A stretch of 64,000 bases of DNA from positions 33,223,422 through 33,287,421 of the forward strand of contig CM059570.1 in NCBI GenBank assembly GCA_030386875.1, given 5' to 3'. Shown one piece after another: positions 45,940 through 57,923 of the stretch. Position 1 is the first letter of the stretch, and every line of letters begins with the position of its first letter. The position numbers were made by a program, and so were the translations under genes. The stretch comes from Morinoia aosen (lineage: Eukaryota > Arthropoda > Malacostraca > Amphipoda > Talitridae). The notes under the pieces were generated by a model. It did no database searches. It was not told the origin of the DNA and saw nothing but the letters and a program-made list of their open reading frames with translations.

Positions 45940-46332
45940 TCTAGAAGACAGTAAAAATTCAGAAGTTTCTATATTAAGTAGTCAAACTGCATTTGTTTCT
46001 AAATTTTTGTTTTTTTACTTTGGAAATGGAATTCATTAAAATATATTAGTCCCTCGAGTTTTTTGTGATTAAGGTTTTTCTAATTTGATTTGTATAGGGT
46101 TGGTGTTTTGTTTTTCAATGTTTTCTTGTCATAGTCATGCACATGAGTTAGATACTTATTTTGAAAAGATAAATATTTAGCTCGTTTTGATTCTATAAGC
46201 TTGAAAACAAGTAAAATTTACATAATAAAACCCAAAAAAGCGCAAAAAAACCCACTATTTAGTGGGTTTTCTAGTGTGGGTTTTTTTGGGCTTTTTTGGG
46301 TGGGTTTTTTATGTGCCAACCCTGCTGTCTAG

Positions 46333-47245
46333 GCCGATGACTGCCATAAATCGTGCTTTGCACACACTTCGTGGCGGCATAACTGGGCCAACCTGAGCAC
46401 CAAATGAACGCACTAACATGAGCAACGTAATGAGCCACACAAAGAACGAGAAATCTACTCTCCTTATTACAATGAACGCTAGCACAACAATTTCCGGGTT
46501 ACGACAAAAATAACTTTCCGCACTGTGCAAAAATCAGGAAACATAGTCGATGAATGGGCTAGCATGAATACGAAACATTTGGAAATAATGCAATATAAAA
46601 TCAAGGAGCTTTGCTTACCACAAGGTGTTCAAATACAACATACCTCGTATCTTGCACAACACAGAATTCGAACATGAGCCAATTTTCTGCATGACACAAA
46701 TTACATTTGATTGCTCGCCGCTTGGAGCGCACTATTACACTTTGAAGCACTGTTCCAAATACTCTATCTGACGACATTAAACTTTTCTGTGATGCGCGAT
46801 CGCTGAATGTTCGGTGAAGAATCTTTCCAACTTCGCGGGCTTTTCAACAGAGAAAACTCCATCGCTGCGGCGGAAATCTTCAGGCTCTATCGGGAAGGTG
46901 TTACTGTTCTCCATTCTTCGCACATCTGAGTTTTGGCTGCGTTGAAAGGCTGGCTAACTGTACATCTTTTCTTGCTTCCTTCCACCTTGTTGGTGAACGC
47001 GCACTCCAGATTTAATACTGCGGTTATTGTGAGCTTATGATGAGCGTTGAGATTCTCCTTGGGTGTTTCTCTTCACGCTGGATTGTTGATGTGCTCAGGC
47101 CGTAATTCTTCGAGCAGATTTCGTTGCCGGTTAAAGCTTCGACGATACGCCCTCAGTCTCCTTGAGCTTTCGTAGAGATGATTATCAGCATGTACTTCGA
47201 GCAGGTGCTTGTTGCCCAATCTTGTCGTTCTTGAAGAAGTTAAAC
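46333..47245. other. No gene seen
   Basis: Unique-looking sequence following the outer hAT. No supported feature. Confidence 0.35.
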
Positions 47246-47269
47246 ATCAGTGTCAATTTTTTTCAATTG

Positions 47270-47790
47270 AGTTTAATTTTGAATTGTAAAAAAGGACCGG
47301 GGAGCCCCGGCATTGCCGGCTTTTCGTTGTGGCGCTCACTTTTGTGCGTCTCTCTTGTCACGAGTCCGAGAGAAAAAATCCTCTCGAGGCTTCATCTACC
47401 CTCCTTATAAGCATTTCGCTTCCTTGTTTCGAGATTGTTCTCGACGCTTCCATTCTACAGAGGCAGCATCTGCATCCTGATTGGCGGAATTCTTGTTTGT
47501 TCTGACGTCTGGGACTCCCATTGGTGTGTTCTCAGACACACCTTCTTGCGTCATTCCTTTCACGAGCGGTGATTGGCTCAGGTTGTGTGGGCCTCTGTTC
47601 ATACGTCACGTCAGCCTCCTTGCCCTCCAAAGCCTCGGCTTGTGTGTGCTTGTGTTGTATGGACGCCTGAACCGTAGAAGTTTGGACGAAGCGCCAACCG
47701 CCTTGTGGCACCTTGATATATGACCTCCTGTTTCAAGCACTTGAGAGCGCTGCACAAAGAACCGACCCTCGCCGACACGACACACAACAC
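47270..47790. promoter_or_regulatory. Promoter-like GC-richer stretch with CCAAT and CRE motifs
   Basis: Three ATTGG/CCAAT-box words (near 47480, 47519, 47572) and CRE-like tgacgt/cgtcacgtcag (near 47500 and 47603) sit within 130 bp. A tgatatatgac box follows at about 47715. This spacing resembles a promoter, host or retroelement. I looked for a solo LTR: tgtaa near 47286 and ttaca near 47791 could be ends, but no matching target duplication is visible. The function is unproven. Confidence 0.3.
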
Positions 47791-47971
47791 ATTACAATGT
47801 TTGTAGCCCCGCAGAATGTTTACCCTTTTTTAAATGTTATAGCTTCACGTAATTTAGCCCAAAAATAAAATGTGATGTGATTTTGCCATATATATATATG
47901 CCTAATTTATTCTATTTCACCACATAAATATCGTAGAGAGCGAGGAGACTTATCTCAGTCAGAACGTGCAT

Positions 47972-48065
47972 TTCTTCATCAACATGAATTAATTATACTG
48001 ATGAGGCTTACTCGATTAGGATTCAAGAGCAATTGGACTCAGCAGACTTACTCTTTGGCCTGATT
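47972..48065 (+). repeat. 94-bp direct repeat, copy 1
   Basis: It shares about 94 percent of positions with 48817-48910 (ttcttcatcaacatgaatta ... ctctttggcctgatt). The copies are 845 bp apart. It contains a tgatgag...ctcgatta hairpin. Class unknown. Confidence 0.85.
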
Positions 48066-48347
48066 TAAAACGAATTATCTCAAAAGCAAATGACATGACT
48101 ATTGTTTTTACCGTCATCGCAAATGTTTCCATTAACCGCAGAGCTATTGCAATCGGCTCGCAAGTTTTCTTTTTCCAGCAATTAAGTTTTGCAAAAGTGG
48201 AATGCTCTTTGAAGTTTTCATCTCAATGCAATTGCTTAAATTGTAAAACATGAACTAAAGATAACGCTTTGGGTTAACTTTATTCATAGCAGCAACTCAC
48301 ATTCTCTAATTTAGCTCTGATTGCTTTTTGTAATAACACCTCGTTAC

Positions 48348-48375
48348 AATTTACCTACTGACAAGTAGGTAAATT
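48348..48375. repeat. Perfect 12-bp hairpin
   Basis: aatttacctact, loop gaca, agtaggtaaatt. It lies between the two 94-bp repeats. Confidence 0.85.
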
Positions 48376-48816
48376 TGTGGAATTGTTACTATCAGGGTAT
48401 TTTCCGACGAACACAATTCAAGCCTCGTACAACACACATTGGTTAAATTTTCAGAGCGCAGACTAGGCGTAACACACTCGAGAACAAAGTTTAATAACTG
48501 AAATCATCATGTTTTGCAACCCTCACACAGAATGTTCGATATACGAAGCATGCCTACTGCAAGCCAAATGCAATGTAAATACAGAAACATTGAGAATTGA
48601 ATTAAAATTTATCATACTTCACCAGAAAAAGTTAGCCCAAGAGACGTTATCGCCCCTTGCCTAAAGGGTATCTCGGATTGGAGGACAAGCACACCTCAAA
48701 TAATAATACAATTTGTAAGAGTAAAACATTTTTTACCAGAATAAGTTACACTGTAATAAAACCAACACATCAAAATGAGTCCGCAAAAATTAATTTGATT
48801 ACGGCTACTTACCAAG

Positions 48817-48910
48817 TTCTTCATCAACATGAATTAATTATACTGATGAGGCTTACTCGATCAGGATTCAAGAATAATTGGACTCAGCAGACTCACTCTT
48901 TGGCCTGATT
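48817..48910 (+). repeat. 94-bp direct repeat, copy 2
   Basis: Same orientation as 47972-48065, with about five substitutions. Confidence 0.85.
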
Positions 48911-49433
48911 AAACACAGACTTACACCTCCATGACCCACTTTTCTTAGGATTTCCTGTGTTCTTGAGCCAGGACCTGTTCTCTAGATACGATTGTATGCA
49001 AGGGACAGGATACGATTTAGAACTTACGAAATTGCACTCTCGCAATAATATCCTATAGCACGATCGCTTTGTATGGAACTCGCAATTGCAAATTTCTATA
49101 CATCAATTCTGAACCTTCTGAAATCCTAATCTTGGCTGGCTAATTTACAGTCTACTGACGTTCGCCACTGAAATACGAAATCAAAAGACCAATTGCAATA
49201 TACAATACAATAAAATTGCAATATAAATGTACGTTAGCCCGCGGAAGAAAAACGCATTTAGGAAACCAGGCGCACGATGGTTGCATCCAACACGTAATAT
49301 TCTTAATTTTTTAATGCCACGTTTGGAAGCTCATTTTGTCAATTTTTTATTCCGATATCAGTTCTCGAATTTAACCCTAGAAATACAGATTTCTCCGGAC
49401 GATGCTTCTCTTACAACGACGTTCGTAGAAGCA

Positions 49434-49464
49434 ATGGCGAGTAAAGGAGAGACGCCCTCTACCT
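49434..49464 (+). CDS. Possible first coding exon (MASKGETPST)
   Basis: A favourable start context (gcaatggcg) opens MASKGETPST, which runs into a GTAAGC donor at 49465. The frame upstream is also open from 49227, but the internal ATG has the better context. There is no homology I recognise, and no second exon was found. A 10-codon exon cannot be verified by eye. Confidence 0.22.
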
Positions 49465-50339
49465 GTAAGCATGAATGTATTCTATTTACTCTCACCGTAT
49501 TAATTTTGAGTGCACAATTGTAAAAATTTTTACTTCATTATTCTTATATGAGATATTTCAGACTACATTTTTATCATGAAGATACTTTTCCGTAATAATA
49601 ATTCGTAATAACTAAAACAATTTCATCTAATTCACCCGACACATTTCAGCATAGTAGATTTTTTGCCATTAATTCAGCTGACAGGTCACAATATTTTATC
49701 ATATCATGAAGTATCTGATAAGAAAAATGTTCACACTAGTTATCTCCCAATTTTTTCTTCAGCTTATAACCAATGCGCATTTACATATTTCCTCCTCCTT
49801 ACGATTGGCCAATAACCACCAACTTCTTATGGGTACCTCCCATTTTTTATCGACTTTTCTCCGCCCTCTTGCACGTGTGTAGCATGATATATCTATTCTT
49901 CTTCTTTTTCTTCTGCAATTTATGAGACATTTTAATGGTCTAGGGCTCTAGGCCGACAACTAAAGTGTTGAGACATAAACGCGGTGGCCCATGCTCTTCG
50001 CAGCGAATCCAACAGGTTTTTACTAAAAAAAACCTTTTATAATCTTATATTTTCATATAATTCGTTACACGTCTAAACGCGTAAAAAAAGAAAACAATTT
50101 TGAATTATGATCAACCTAAAAGACACTTTCTATGCTATTTTACTTATAGTTAAACCTTTAAGAATCACAACGCTTGAATAAATGAATGAGTGAAACGGCC
50201 CTAACGTACAATATTAGTTGCAAAACGCAAAATCATTGAATAAAACGCAAATTATTTTTCTGACAATTCGCTCAGTACTCTTTATAAGACATACTTAAAA
50301 TGAAGGCTTTAGAAATTTAAAAAGAATTTCACGACTCAC

Positions 50340-50530
50340 CACATACACAGTACAGTATCGGAAGCTCCAAGATCGACCACACAGTTACCGCACGCGCGCC
50401 GCCGCTCCAGCAAAATCCTTCGTAAGTCAGCCAAAATGATACAGTACCTGCGCTGACCGTCGCAAGGATTATCTAGCATATCTGTTATTTGAAGTTCACC
50501 GATTTTGCTCGCAAAACCGATGCAGCTCAT
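50340..50530 (-). CDS. Possible exon, unrecognised
   Basis: On the minus strand an ATG at 50530 opens a 63-codon frame with a non-repetitive composition (KIGELQITDMLDNPCDGQRR, then YCIILADLRRILLERRRACG). It reaches a strong GTGAGT donor at 50339-50338. The second half is CpG-rich (gcgcgccgccgctcc on +), unlike the surrounding AT-rich DNA. It may equally be a 5' untranslated first exon near a promoter. No family is recognised, and an in-frame stop lies just upstream of the ATG. Confidence 0.3.
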
Positions 50531-50882
50531 AAATTATCCGGCGCTAATTGAGATTGACGAGCTCCTAACAATTCTGGCAGGACGGATCGTCCTACACCAC
50601 CTATCATAAGCTGAGGCAGAAATCGTGCCTCCAGAACAAGGCACACGAAAAACCCGATAGGAATAACCACTTTTGTCGTAGTGCGGTCGAATTCGTCGTC
50701 TATTTTCAAGTACAGCATGGGCAATGTAAAAAAAATGCGATAGAGATTTTCTATCGAACTTTGAAACGCTAAATCAAGTTTATAAAAGAAATTCCCTGAA
50801 CGAACTTGACAGACTGAGAATATTATAGAGTATAACTGACAAAAAGTAAAAGGAATTACTATACTAGTGTAAGACTCCCCAG

Positions 50883-50961
50883 CCACAGCGAACGGAGCGA
50901 AAATGAAGGACCGTTCAGTATGGACTGTAGAAAACGGGGAATCTATCCCCCAAGTGTGTTC
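50883..50961 (-). mobile_element. Possible short retroposon remnant
   Basis: gttcagtatggactgtag and acggggaatctat resemble the family segment tttagtatggagttaag / cgcggaatctat. Too short and diverged to be sure. Confidence 0.4.
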
Positions 50962-52120
50962 TCACAAATGATATCCTAAGCTAGAAACAGCTCGCTAGTA
51001 AAGAAGAGGGAGAAATTAAAAAAAACTGAACAAAACATGAAAACTGAAATGAGTAAATAGTACACGAGAGATAGAAATCCTATAGCCGAGGTAATTGAAC
51101 AGTATCTTCCCAGAACGCGTCAGTACTCATAGCATCGAGTAGACAAACCCAACTAACCTAACCCTATTGCCTATCCAATGCTCCCTGAAAGGAATCTAAA
51201 ACTTTTAATAATTTTCCTGACATGGATATGAAAAGGATAAAATAAGTAAAAAGATCTCATTATTAAACCACGATATAGTATAGAAACATGACGTTCACTT
51301 CAAACCCCCAAGCCGACGACGAAACAATTATTCCAATGACAATATTTAATCATGGCAGTAGGAACGAGCCATGCGACCATGACTCATGCCATAGATGTGA
51401 CATCCATAAACATATTTTTGAAGGAAGTTAACAAATACAAGTGTTGACTAGATAATGCATCGAAGCCTGGAGCGCCACACCATGAGGACAATGATCCAGC
51501 TGTAAAAAATAATTACCAAGAGCATAAAATGCCCCAAGCGCCCTCAAAATGAGAGGCAAATTTGTATTCTAAACCAACCATGTTAGCTACTTCCATGAAA
51601 GAGGAGAATTTAACTAAATAAATCTAATCATCAAAGAGTACAATTAAAAAAATTAACTAATAGTAAGCCAAGCCGAAGACTTTTTCAAGACATTAGCGAG
51701 AACACAAAGTTAGTGTCCGAGAACACGGGCTACTAAACGAAAGAAAAGCACTTTGGAAATACAAGAAATACCATTAACAGGTAGAAAAAAATTCAGTTGT
51801 TCAAAAGCACTGTCACAAATCCCCTCGATTTTTACTTTTATTCCTTTAACAGCAGAGCTTTGGTTCTGTGAAAACTGGATAGCTATCTGTCTATTTTATT
51901 CCATAAATTATCACGTAACACACAATATGAGTACCACAACTGAAATCAAATCCGTTGTAACTGCGGCACTCAATCAGAAATATAATACTAAAATCACACA
52001 CAATACGAGTTCGAAGCCAATAAAACCCAGGTTATCGACTTCACAACCATCGACTGTAGCTTACAATGAACAAGCAAAAGCAGACCCCGTAAAACTCGAC
52101 TGAGCTGCAGGTCGCATCAC
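50962..52120. other. No gene seen
   Basis: No supported feature. A frame at 51753-52100 (+) has no motif and overlaps the exon below in antisense. Confidence 0.35.
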
Positions 52121-52124
52121 TTAC

Positions 52125-52273
52125 CTGAAAATGTTCACGGATTTTGAGAGGTTCTTTAGAGTCGGCATCTGGTATCGCACCGGCGGCTACCTGCTCACGC
52201 CATACCTGCACGCGAACACAAAAATCCACTAAAAACACAAAGAAAATCACCGACTTTCGCGAACCCTTCATTT
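52125..52273 (-). CDS. Exon encoding a secreted or membrane protein N-terminus
   Basis: On the minus strand a polypyrimidine tract ending tttttttgtag (AG at 52275-52274) is followed by AAATG, with the ATG at 52271. The frame runs 49 codons to CAG and a consensus donor GTAAGT at 52124. The product begins MKGSRKSVIFFVFLVDFCVR, a basic start then a hydrophobic stretch fitting a signal peptide. It continues VQVWREQVAAGAIPDADSKE, then PLKIREHFQ, a polar helical segment. Both splice signals are strong and the exon ends in phase 0. An acceptor just before the ATG implies an upstream non-coding exon. I do not recognise the family. Downstream exons on the minus strand were not identified with confidence; 50340-50530 could belong to the same gene. 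Confidence 0.55.
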
Positions 52274-52275
52274 CT

Positions 52276-53533
52276 ACAAAAAAAGTAAAGGCAACTTGAC
52301 TAAAAAATTAGGATTTTCTTCCCTTTGATCTATAGACATGCACAGTCAGAGATTAAATAAATAAAGCGTTTGTTTGTATGAAGACAAAAACTTTTAGATG
52401 CTCTACATACCTTGCTAGTATTTTATAAAGGCCTGTCGCAGAACAATCGTATTTACCATTCAGTTCTATGAATGCTGACACTGAAATTTGAAGCTTATTG
52501 ATAGCATATGCTAAAAATTGTGAACTACAGCACCTTCGAATTCATATCTTATATTGGACTGGGGTAATTTTTCCAAGGGAATGGTACATGCAAGGAGAGA
52601 CTAGGGACATTACAGTGTTTTTCACCAAATGTACCGAGTCAAAACAATTTGAAAAAAAAACACGACATAACCCAAACTTGAAAACGAGTAACCTTATAAA
52701 TCACAAAATCAGCGTTGCATGTTAAGAAGAGGGCAGCTATGTCCATGCTTAATCTAAGTAGCAGTTGTGACGAGAATGAGAGAGATTCAAAATTCACTCC
52801 GATGTCGTACTCTACCTAGTTCATCAAACCATAGAATTGGTTCACAATCGTAATAAGAATTTCAGTATATGCTAACATGAGAAGAATTCGTAAACGCACA
52901 TCATGATCGTTCAATATCCACGTCATAACGAAAATCTAGCATTCCCTCACACATGAGCCAAAATGCACAAGCATAGGCCTAAATTTCTCTTGTAATCAGC
53001 GTGAGGAGTTCTTAACCAAGTGCGAACGACGCACTCGAGTGCCACACAATGAGCTTCATCAGCCATGATCGAGTCCAGTCGTTGTGCACCAATGTCTCCA
53101 ATAAATTCAACAAGGGATGAAACGTTATTGGACTACTCACGTACAAATTTACTCATCAGCGAAAAAAGATTTATGAGTAAAGAGCGCCTGTTCAGGGTAG
53201 GGATAGAGTTTCTAGTGTGAAAGGATTTGGCGAATCCCAGAGCGCCGTTGAACATATGCTATGGTAGGGGATTTAACTGAATTCTGTTTCCACTTTTCAT
53301 CGACTCTACAGAACTGGAAACACGCGCTCTTGTACTCGATTCAATTCAATTTTAAAATAAGTATAGAAATTCTGCAACTACGAGCAATTGTGATTGCTTT
53401 ATACTGATGGTCAACAAATTAAACAAGATGCGAACTGTAAAATCATACCAATCTCAAACAACGACAATTACGCGTAATGAAAGTATAAAACTACCTATAA
53501 AAAGCTTCATAAAATGGCCTTGTAGAATCAATC
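52276..53533. other. No gene seen
   Basis: It should contain the intron or promoter upstream of the exon at 52125-52273. No motif is identified. Confidence 0.3.
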
Positions 53534-53861
53534 CTATCTATTCGCAACAAATTCGATCCAAAAAGAGAAAGGAGGAAGGCACCATCTAGTATGGAGTTAA
53601 GGGAACGCGGAATCTATGCAGAAAAGGCAAAGAAACAGTGAGATGAGAAAGAAGTTCATGAAATAAGATCAAAGTTGAAGAAGAAAGTAGTAGGTGCTGA
53701 AAAACAGGATAGCAGTGAATCGAAAAAAGATGGTTCTTAACACAACAAAAACATTTCATTTCAACAAAAAGAAGGCCTCCCTAACTCTCAGCTCGGGCCC
53801 TCGTATTTTCCTCCTGGGAGTGCTTTCCCAAGAGACACAGTAGTTGTTTCCACCTGAGGAG
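53534..53861 (-). mobile_element. Short retroposon copy, sense on -
   Basis: Nearly full-length, moderately diverged. Head ends cacctgaggag. The TSD is not clear. Confidence 0.85.
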
Positions 53862-54492
53862 ATAAATTATTATGTTTTAATTGCGTGGGAACATACAGTA
53901 CAATCGATAAAAAATACTCAATATTACGGAGACAATAAAAAATCACAAGATAATCAATGAAGAACAACGCTGATAACCAGGCAATACTTCAATTGATGAA
54001 ACAAACTGTACGTCCTCAGATGGTCTACGATCTGGCCAAAAATGTAGAATTTGCTCAAATTTGGATTATCCGTCAATCAGAATCCAATATTCCTAAACTG
54101 AAAGACACACCTTTTTTACAACACCTTACCATCGACACAATGACCCCATTATTTACTTTTCAGCTACTTGGGCAACAGACCCAGAGTTGAAAAATGATAC
54201 AGTAGACGTCCATCCTTAATACCAACAGTTGATCGTGCCTACACTCTAAGAGCCCAGTGTCTGCCCTCAAGTAACTCATACCCCAAGCTAATGCGGCTCT
54301 CACTGCAGCAGAAGTCACCCAGCTACGTAAGACTGGACCAACTGTGAGCACAGGGCGCATAGCAGGTGACCGCACTCTGCGGCGCTCAGCTAATAAGCAG
54401 CTTACGACGTCGGGATCGATGACGCTATTGGTTGAGCGTGAGCGCCATCACTTAATGACATCGGGCCACCAAAAGACTCTGCTGGGTCACGT
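53862..54492. other. No gene seen
   Basis: A 77-codon frame at 53957-54187 (+) has no recognised domain. Confidence 0.35.
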
Positions 54493-55322
54493 GACCAACT
54501 CGTAACTCCAGCCAACGCATTTCCTCTACTTTGCACCCCAATTTAACCGTTTTTATTCCCTTGGAATTTTAAAACAAAAACTTCGTTGTGCTACTGAATG
54601 TGAAACTCCAGGACGTACATCGAATACCACATGAAGGCAATAATCAACTAAAATTAAAAAAAACGACTAGTTCAGAATGCAAATATATGACATTATTCAT
54701 AATTTAGTTCCACAAGAATTGATCAATACATGTGTAATACGAGTAAGAGCCAGTATCTTTTGACTTACACATCAACACTAAAGATAATGAAAAAAATAAA
54801 TTAGCATGATAATGCATTCACGGGAATTTGACAGGTTAATTATTACAGATTTACAAACGCAATTTTGCTGGACATTTCACGAAGACAACTAGAAACAGTG
54901 AACTAAGAGTCCCCACACAGGCACGCAAGCTGCGTGGCACTTCATGGAGTAACCCGTACCTCCTCTCAACAATTCCTAGCCGATATGAGATGTCAGCTCG
55001 AGCGACACACCCGCATTAAATAATTCTTAGGCCATTATCTCGAAACGGGTAATTTGGAAGACATGAAATTTGTGCTCAGCCTTGAAAAGAAGCAAAGGTG
55101 TTGCATAAATATAATATTCGTCAGAAGTTTGATACAGAATGTACGAGATTATTAATGTTGCAGAATCTGAACTACGGTAATTTTCGAATAATAGCCCAAG
55201 TGCTTAAGTACTAATTTAGTCTCGGAAGATACCTAAATAGAAAAGCAACACAGATTCCAAGCGCTCAATCATGTATCAATTATGAAATAAATCGTTTCGA
55301 GCGTGCACAAATGTAGTTAGAT
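54493..55322 (+). repeat. Local duplication, long copy
   Basis: The 830-bp segment is repeated at 55917-56368 in the same orientation, where about 318 bp (54801-55118) and 64 bp (55153-55216) are missing. Shared blocks are nearly identical (cttggaattttaaaacaaaa, ctcggaagatacctaaatag). Confidence 0.85.
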
Positions 55323-55916
55323 ATAATCCCACCCGATTCCAACGTAAACAAAAATAACGTTCTTAAAAGATGAACGACGCTTTCCCAATATTTTCACAAT
55401 AAAACTCAGATTACGATGCAGAAAAAATTAATTTCGCAAACACTGGTCTCCTTAATATATCAAACAAATGATTTTATTACACCATAGTAAAATAAAGGTG
55501 ATTTTAAAGTACAAGCTCATAGAATCAATGGCTGTCGCCAAAGAGGGGCGGTGATGGCCAGGTGTTATTAATGAGGAGACGGCCGTGTGATGCCTCAAGT
55601 CCGCTCATTACAGTCACACTGATGGATGACAGCCGCTACGCCTTTCTAGCAGCCTGCCCACCTCCCCTCTCGCTCCTTTTCATCAGCGCGCGCAGAATAA
55701 AAGAAAGCGTGCAGCCAAGAAAAAGCAGAAACATCAGGCTGCATGAGCAATACTGGTAGGCATGATCGTACCGTCGCAGGGAAATACGGAGCCTTCGAGT
55801 TGAATTAGAGCGCCTCGTCTGTAAACTTACCCAAGTCTCATTGAACAACTTATTGGTACGTGCCAGAGAAATGAAATTGCAGTTGATGTTGAAAGCAAAT
55901 ATTTAAAGGTAAGCTA
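55323..55916. other. Spacer between duplicated segments
   Basis: A GC-richer patch at 55550-55760 has open frames on both strands. No motif. Confidence 0.35.
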
Positions 55917-56368
55917 GACCAACTCGTAACTCCATCCAACGCATTCCCTCTACTTTGCGCCCCAATTTAACCGTTTTTATTCCCTTGGAATTTTAAAACA
56001 AAAACTTCGTTGTGCCACTGAATGTGAAACTCCAGGACGTACAACGAATACCACATGAAGGCAATAATCAACGAAAATTTAAAAAAAACGACTAGTTCAA
56101 ACTCTCAAAGTGCAAATATATGACATTATTCATTATTTAGTTCAACAAGAATTGATCAATACCTGTGTAATACGAGTAAGAGCAGTATCTTTTGAAGTAC
56201 ACATCAACACTAAAAATAATAAAAAAATAACGCAGAAGTTTGATACAGAATGTACGAGATTATAGTCTCGGAAGATACCTAAATAGAAAAGCAACGCAGA
56301 TTCCGAGCACTCAATCATGGATCAATTATGAAATAAATCGTTTCGAGCGTGCACAAACGTAGTTAGAT
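55917..56368 (+). repeat. Local duplication, short copy
   Basis: Copy of 54493-55322 with two internal segments absent. The three remaining blocks are collinear. Confidence 0.85.
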
Positions 56369-56429
56369 CAATCATGGATCAGTTCAACTAACAGAGAGTC
56401 AAATGCAACAGAGTTAGTCAAATGCAGTA

Positions 56430-56484
56430 ATGCCTAGAAAAACTTTGTGTCAACAAATGCAGATATCCTTGATGAGAGACCTAA
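56430..56484 (+). repeat. 55-bp direct repeat, copy 1
   Basis: atgcctagaaaaactttg ... gagagacctaa, identical or nearly so to 56617-56671. Confidence 0.9.
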
Positions 56485-56616
56485 CATGCTACTTCCAATC
56501 GCGCATCTCTAATATACATCAACAAGATAACGAGTTAAAACAGAATTACACTAATAAAACAAGTAATTTAAAAATGGACCATGACAGTAATTTAATTTTG
56601 ATCCATTTTGGAGTTT

Positions 56617-56671
56617 ATGCCTAGAAAAACTTTGTGTCAACAAATGCAGATATCCTTGATGAGAGACCTAA
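56617..56671 (+). repeat. 55-bp direct repeat, copy 2
   Basis: Second copy, 187 bp downstream of the first. It adds to a locally duplicated zone (54.5-56.7 kb). Confidence 0.9.
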
Positions 56672-57908
56672 ATTGTTTTTGTTGTATTCTCTATGATAAT
56701 ACAAGCAATTAGTTGCGTGTTTACATGGCAACATTAACGTAGTCCCAACTGCTTCTCACCGTCAATTAAAGAACTATCATTCAGCTGAATTGGCGCCCTC
56801 GCTGGTGAAAAATTAAACTGAAACACCAAGACAAATGGCACTCTGGAATACTTCCTTAGTCTTCCGTGGTTCACAACAGACGAGAGGTTTCAACTTCGCA
56901 GAACACACTACAGAAGCGCAAACATCACAAGCATAAGCTCTGCCGGGCCAAGATAAAATGCTAACACTTGCAAAATAGTTGCTCGTTGGTCGTGGCGAAA
57001 CGCATACGTAGCAGGGGGCAAGAGCCTGGAAACGCGGAACTTTTCCTTGATAATGACTCTCCTTACATTTGGGTACCGTTTTAGTCTTTGAGAACACCAC
57101 TGTTTTTAATATAAGTTACCACTTCCGGCAAAGCTGGTGTATTCCTCTATTGGAACAGATCAATGAAATAATGTGTGTGTGTGTGTGTGTGCGAATTAGG
57201 AAAACTATGAGTGAAAACTAAAGAATTCAAAATAACTGATAAAACTTCTCCTAACAATTCAAACTTCAAACAATTCACTTTCACGACCAGATATTTCCCG
57301 AATTCGATGAATGACTCCTCATCGCTGATCACCGCTAAGAAATCAATAACTCAGGTTTTAAATCCCCAACTGAAGGATTTAAATCCCAACGCCCATCCTT
57401 TACTTCCATTTGTAACGATCGTCTCCTAATCTCCAAAAACATTGGAGAAGATGAAAGTTTCTGACGTTGACGGTAAAAAGGAAATAATATAAAAGGACGT
57501 CGGGGAGTTAACGAAGAGAAGAACACGTAACAGAGAAACTTGAAGCGTACCTGGACACACGATATCTTTCTGGACGAGGAGCCGGACAAAGAGCATTAGG
57601 AGGGCAAGATACTGAGCGTAATGGAGTGTTCTTAGAGTTGAAGAGAGTTAAGAATGAGTGGAAAAGTTACCTTAATGGGTCAGGAGGGCAGCGGCTCTAT
57701 ATAGTTAGGAAGCAAGAATGCATGCATGGTGAGTGAGAAAGAGTATGGTGAACAAGAGGTTGGAGTTGATCGTTCAGAGTTAGTCAAATGCAGGAACTAA
57801 CGTTATGGAAAACGGAAATGTTTATTTTACTTCCAATATTTAAAGAATTGGCAGCTTCTTCAAACTGACAGCAATCTTCCAATGCTTAGTTTCGAAATAA
57901 ACACTTGC
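56672..57908. other. No gene seen
   Basis: Contains a (GT)n run at 57172-57191. agagttagtcaaatgcag near 57776 repeats a word at 56409. No supported gene. Confidence 0.35.
57172..57191. repeat. (GT)n microsatellite
   Basis: Ten GT units. Confidence 0.9.
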
Positions 57909-57923
57909 GGGCACTTCAAAAAA

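Larger units (their letters stand above)
37060..46324 (+). mobile_element. Outer hAT element (host of nested insertions)
   Basis: An exact 8-bp duplication ctgtctag lies at 37052-37059 and 46325-46332, the hAT signature. The ends are cagggatgg on the left and, inverted, cagggttgg on the right. Both subterminal regions are packed with aaaaaaccc/gggtttttt words (37070-37165 and 46225-46315). Removing the inner hAT and the retroposon leaves about 1.9 kb. That is short for an autonomous hAT and retains only the C-terminal transposase remnant at 38673-38897. Confidence 0.88.

Noticed and set aside
47286-47795. Solo LTR with TGTAA...TTACA ends
   Set aside because: The ends are suggestive, but flanking bases do not form a target duplication and no second copy is in the window.
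47997-48030. Second hammerhead-like CTGATGAG motif
   Set aside because: A stem follows, but there is no GAAA partner, so the hammerhead core is incomplete.
50527-50886. 119-codon frame on the minus strand
   Set aside because: Begins beside a probable retroposon remnant and overlaps a better exon candidate; no recognised domain.
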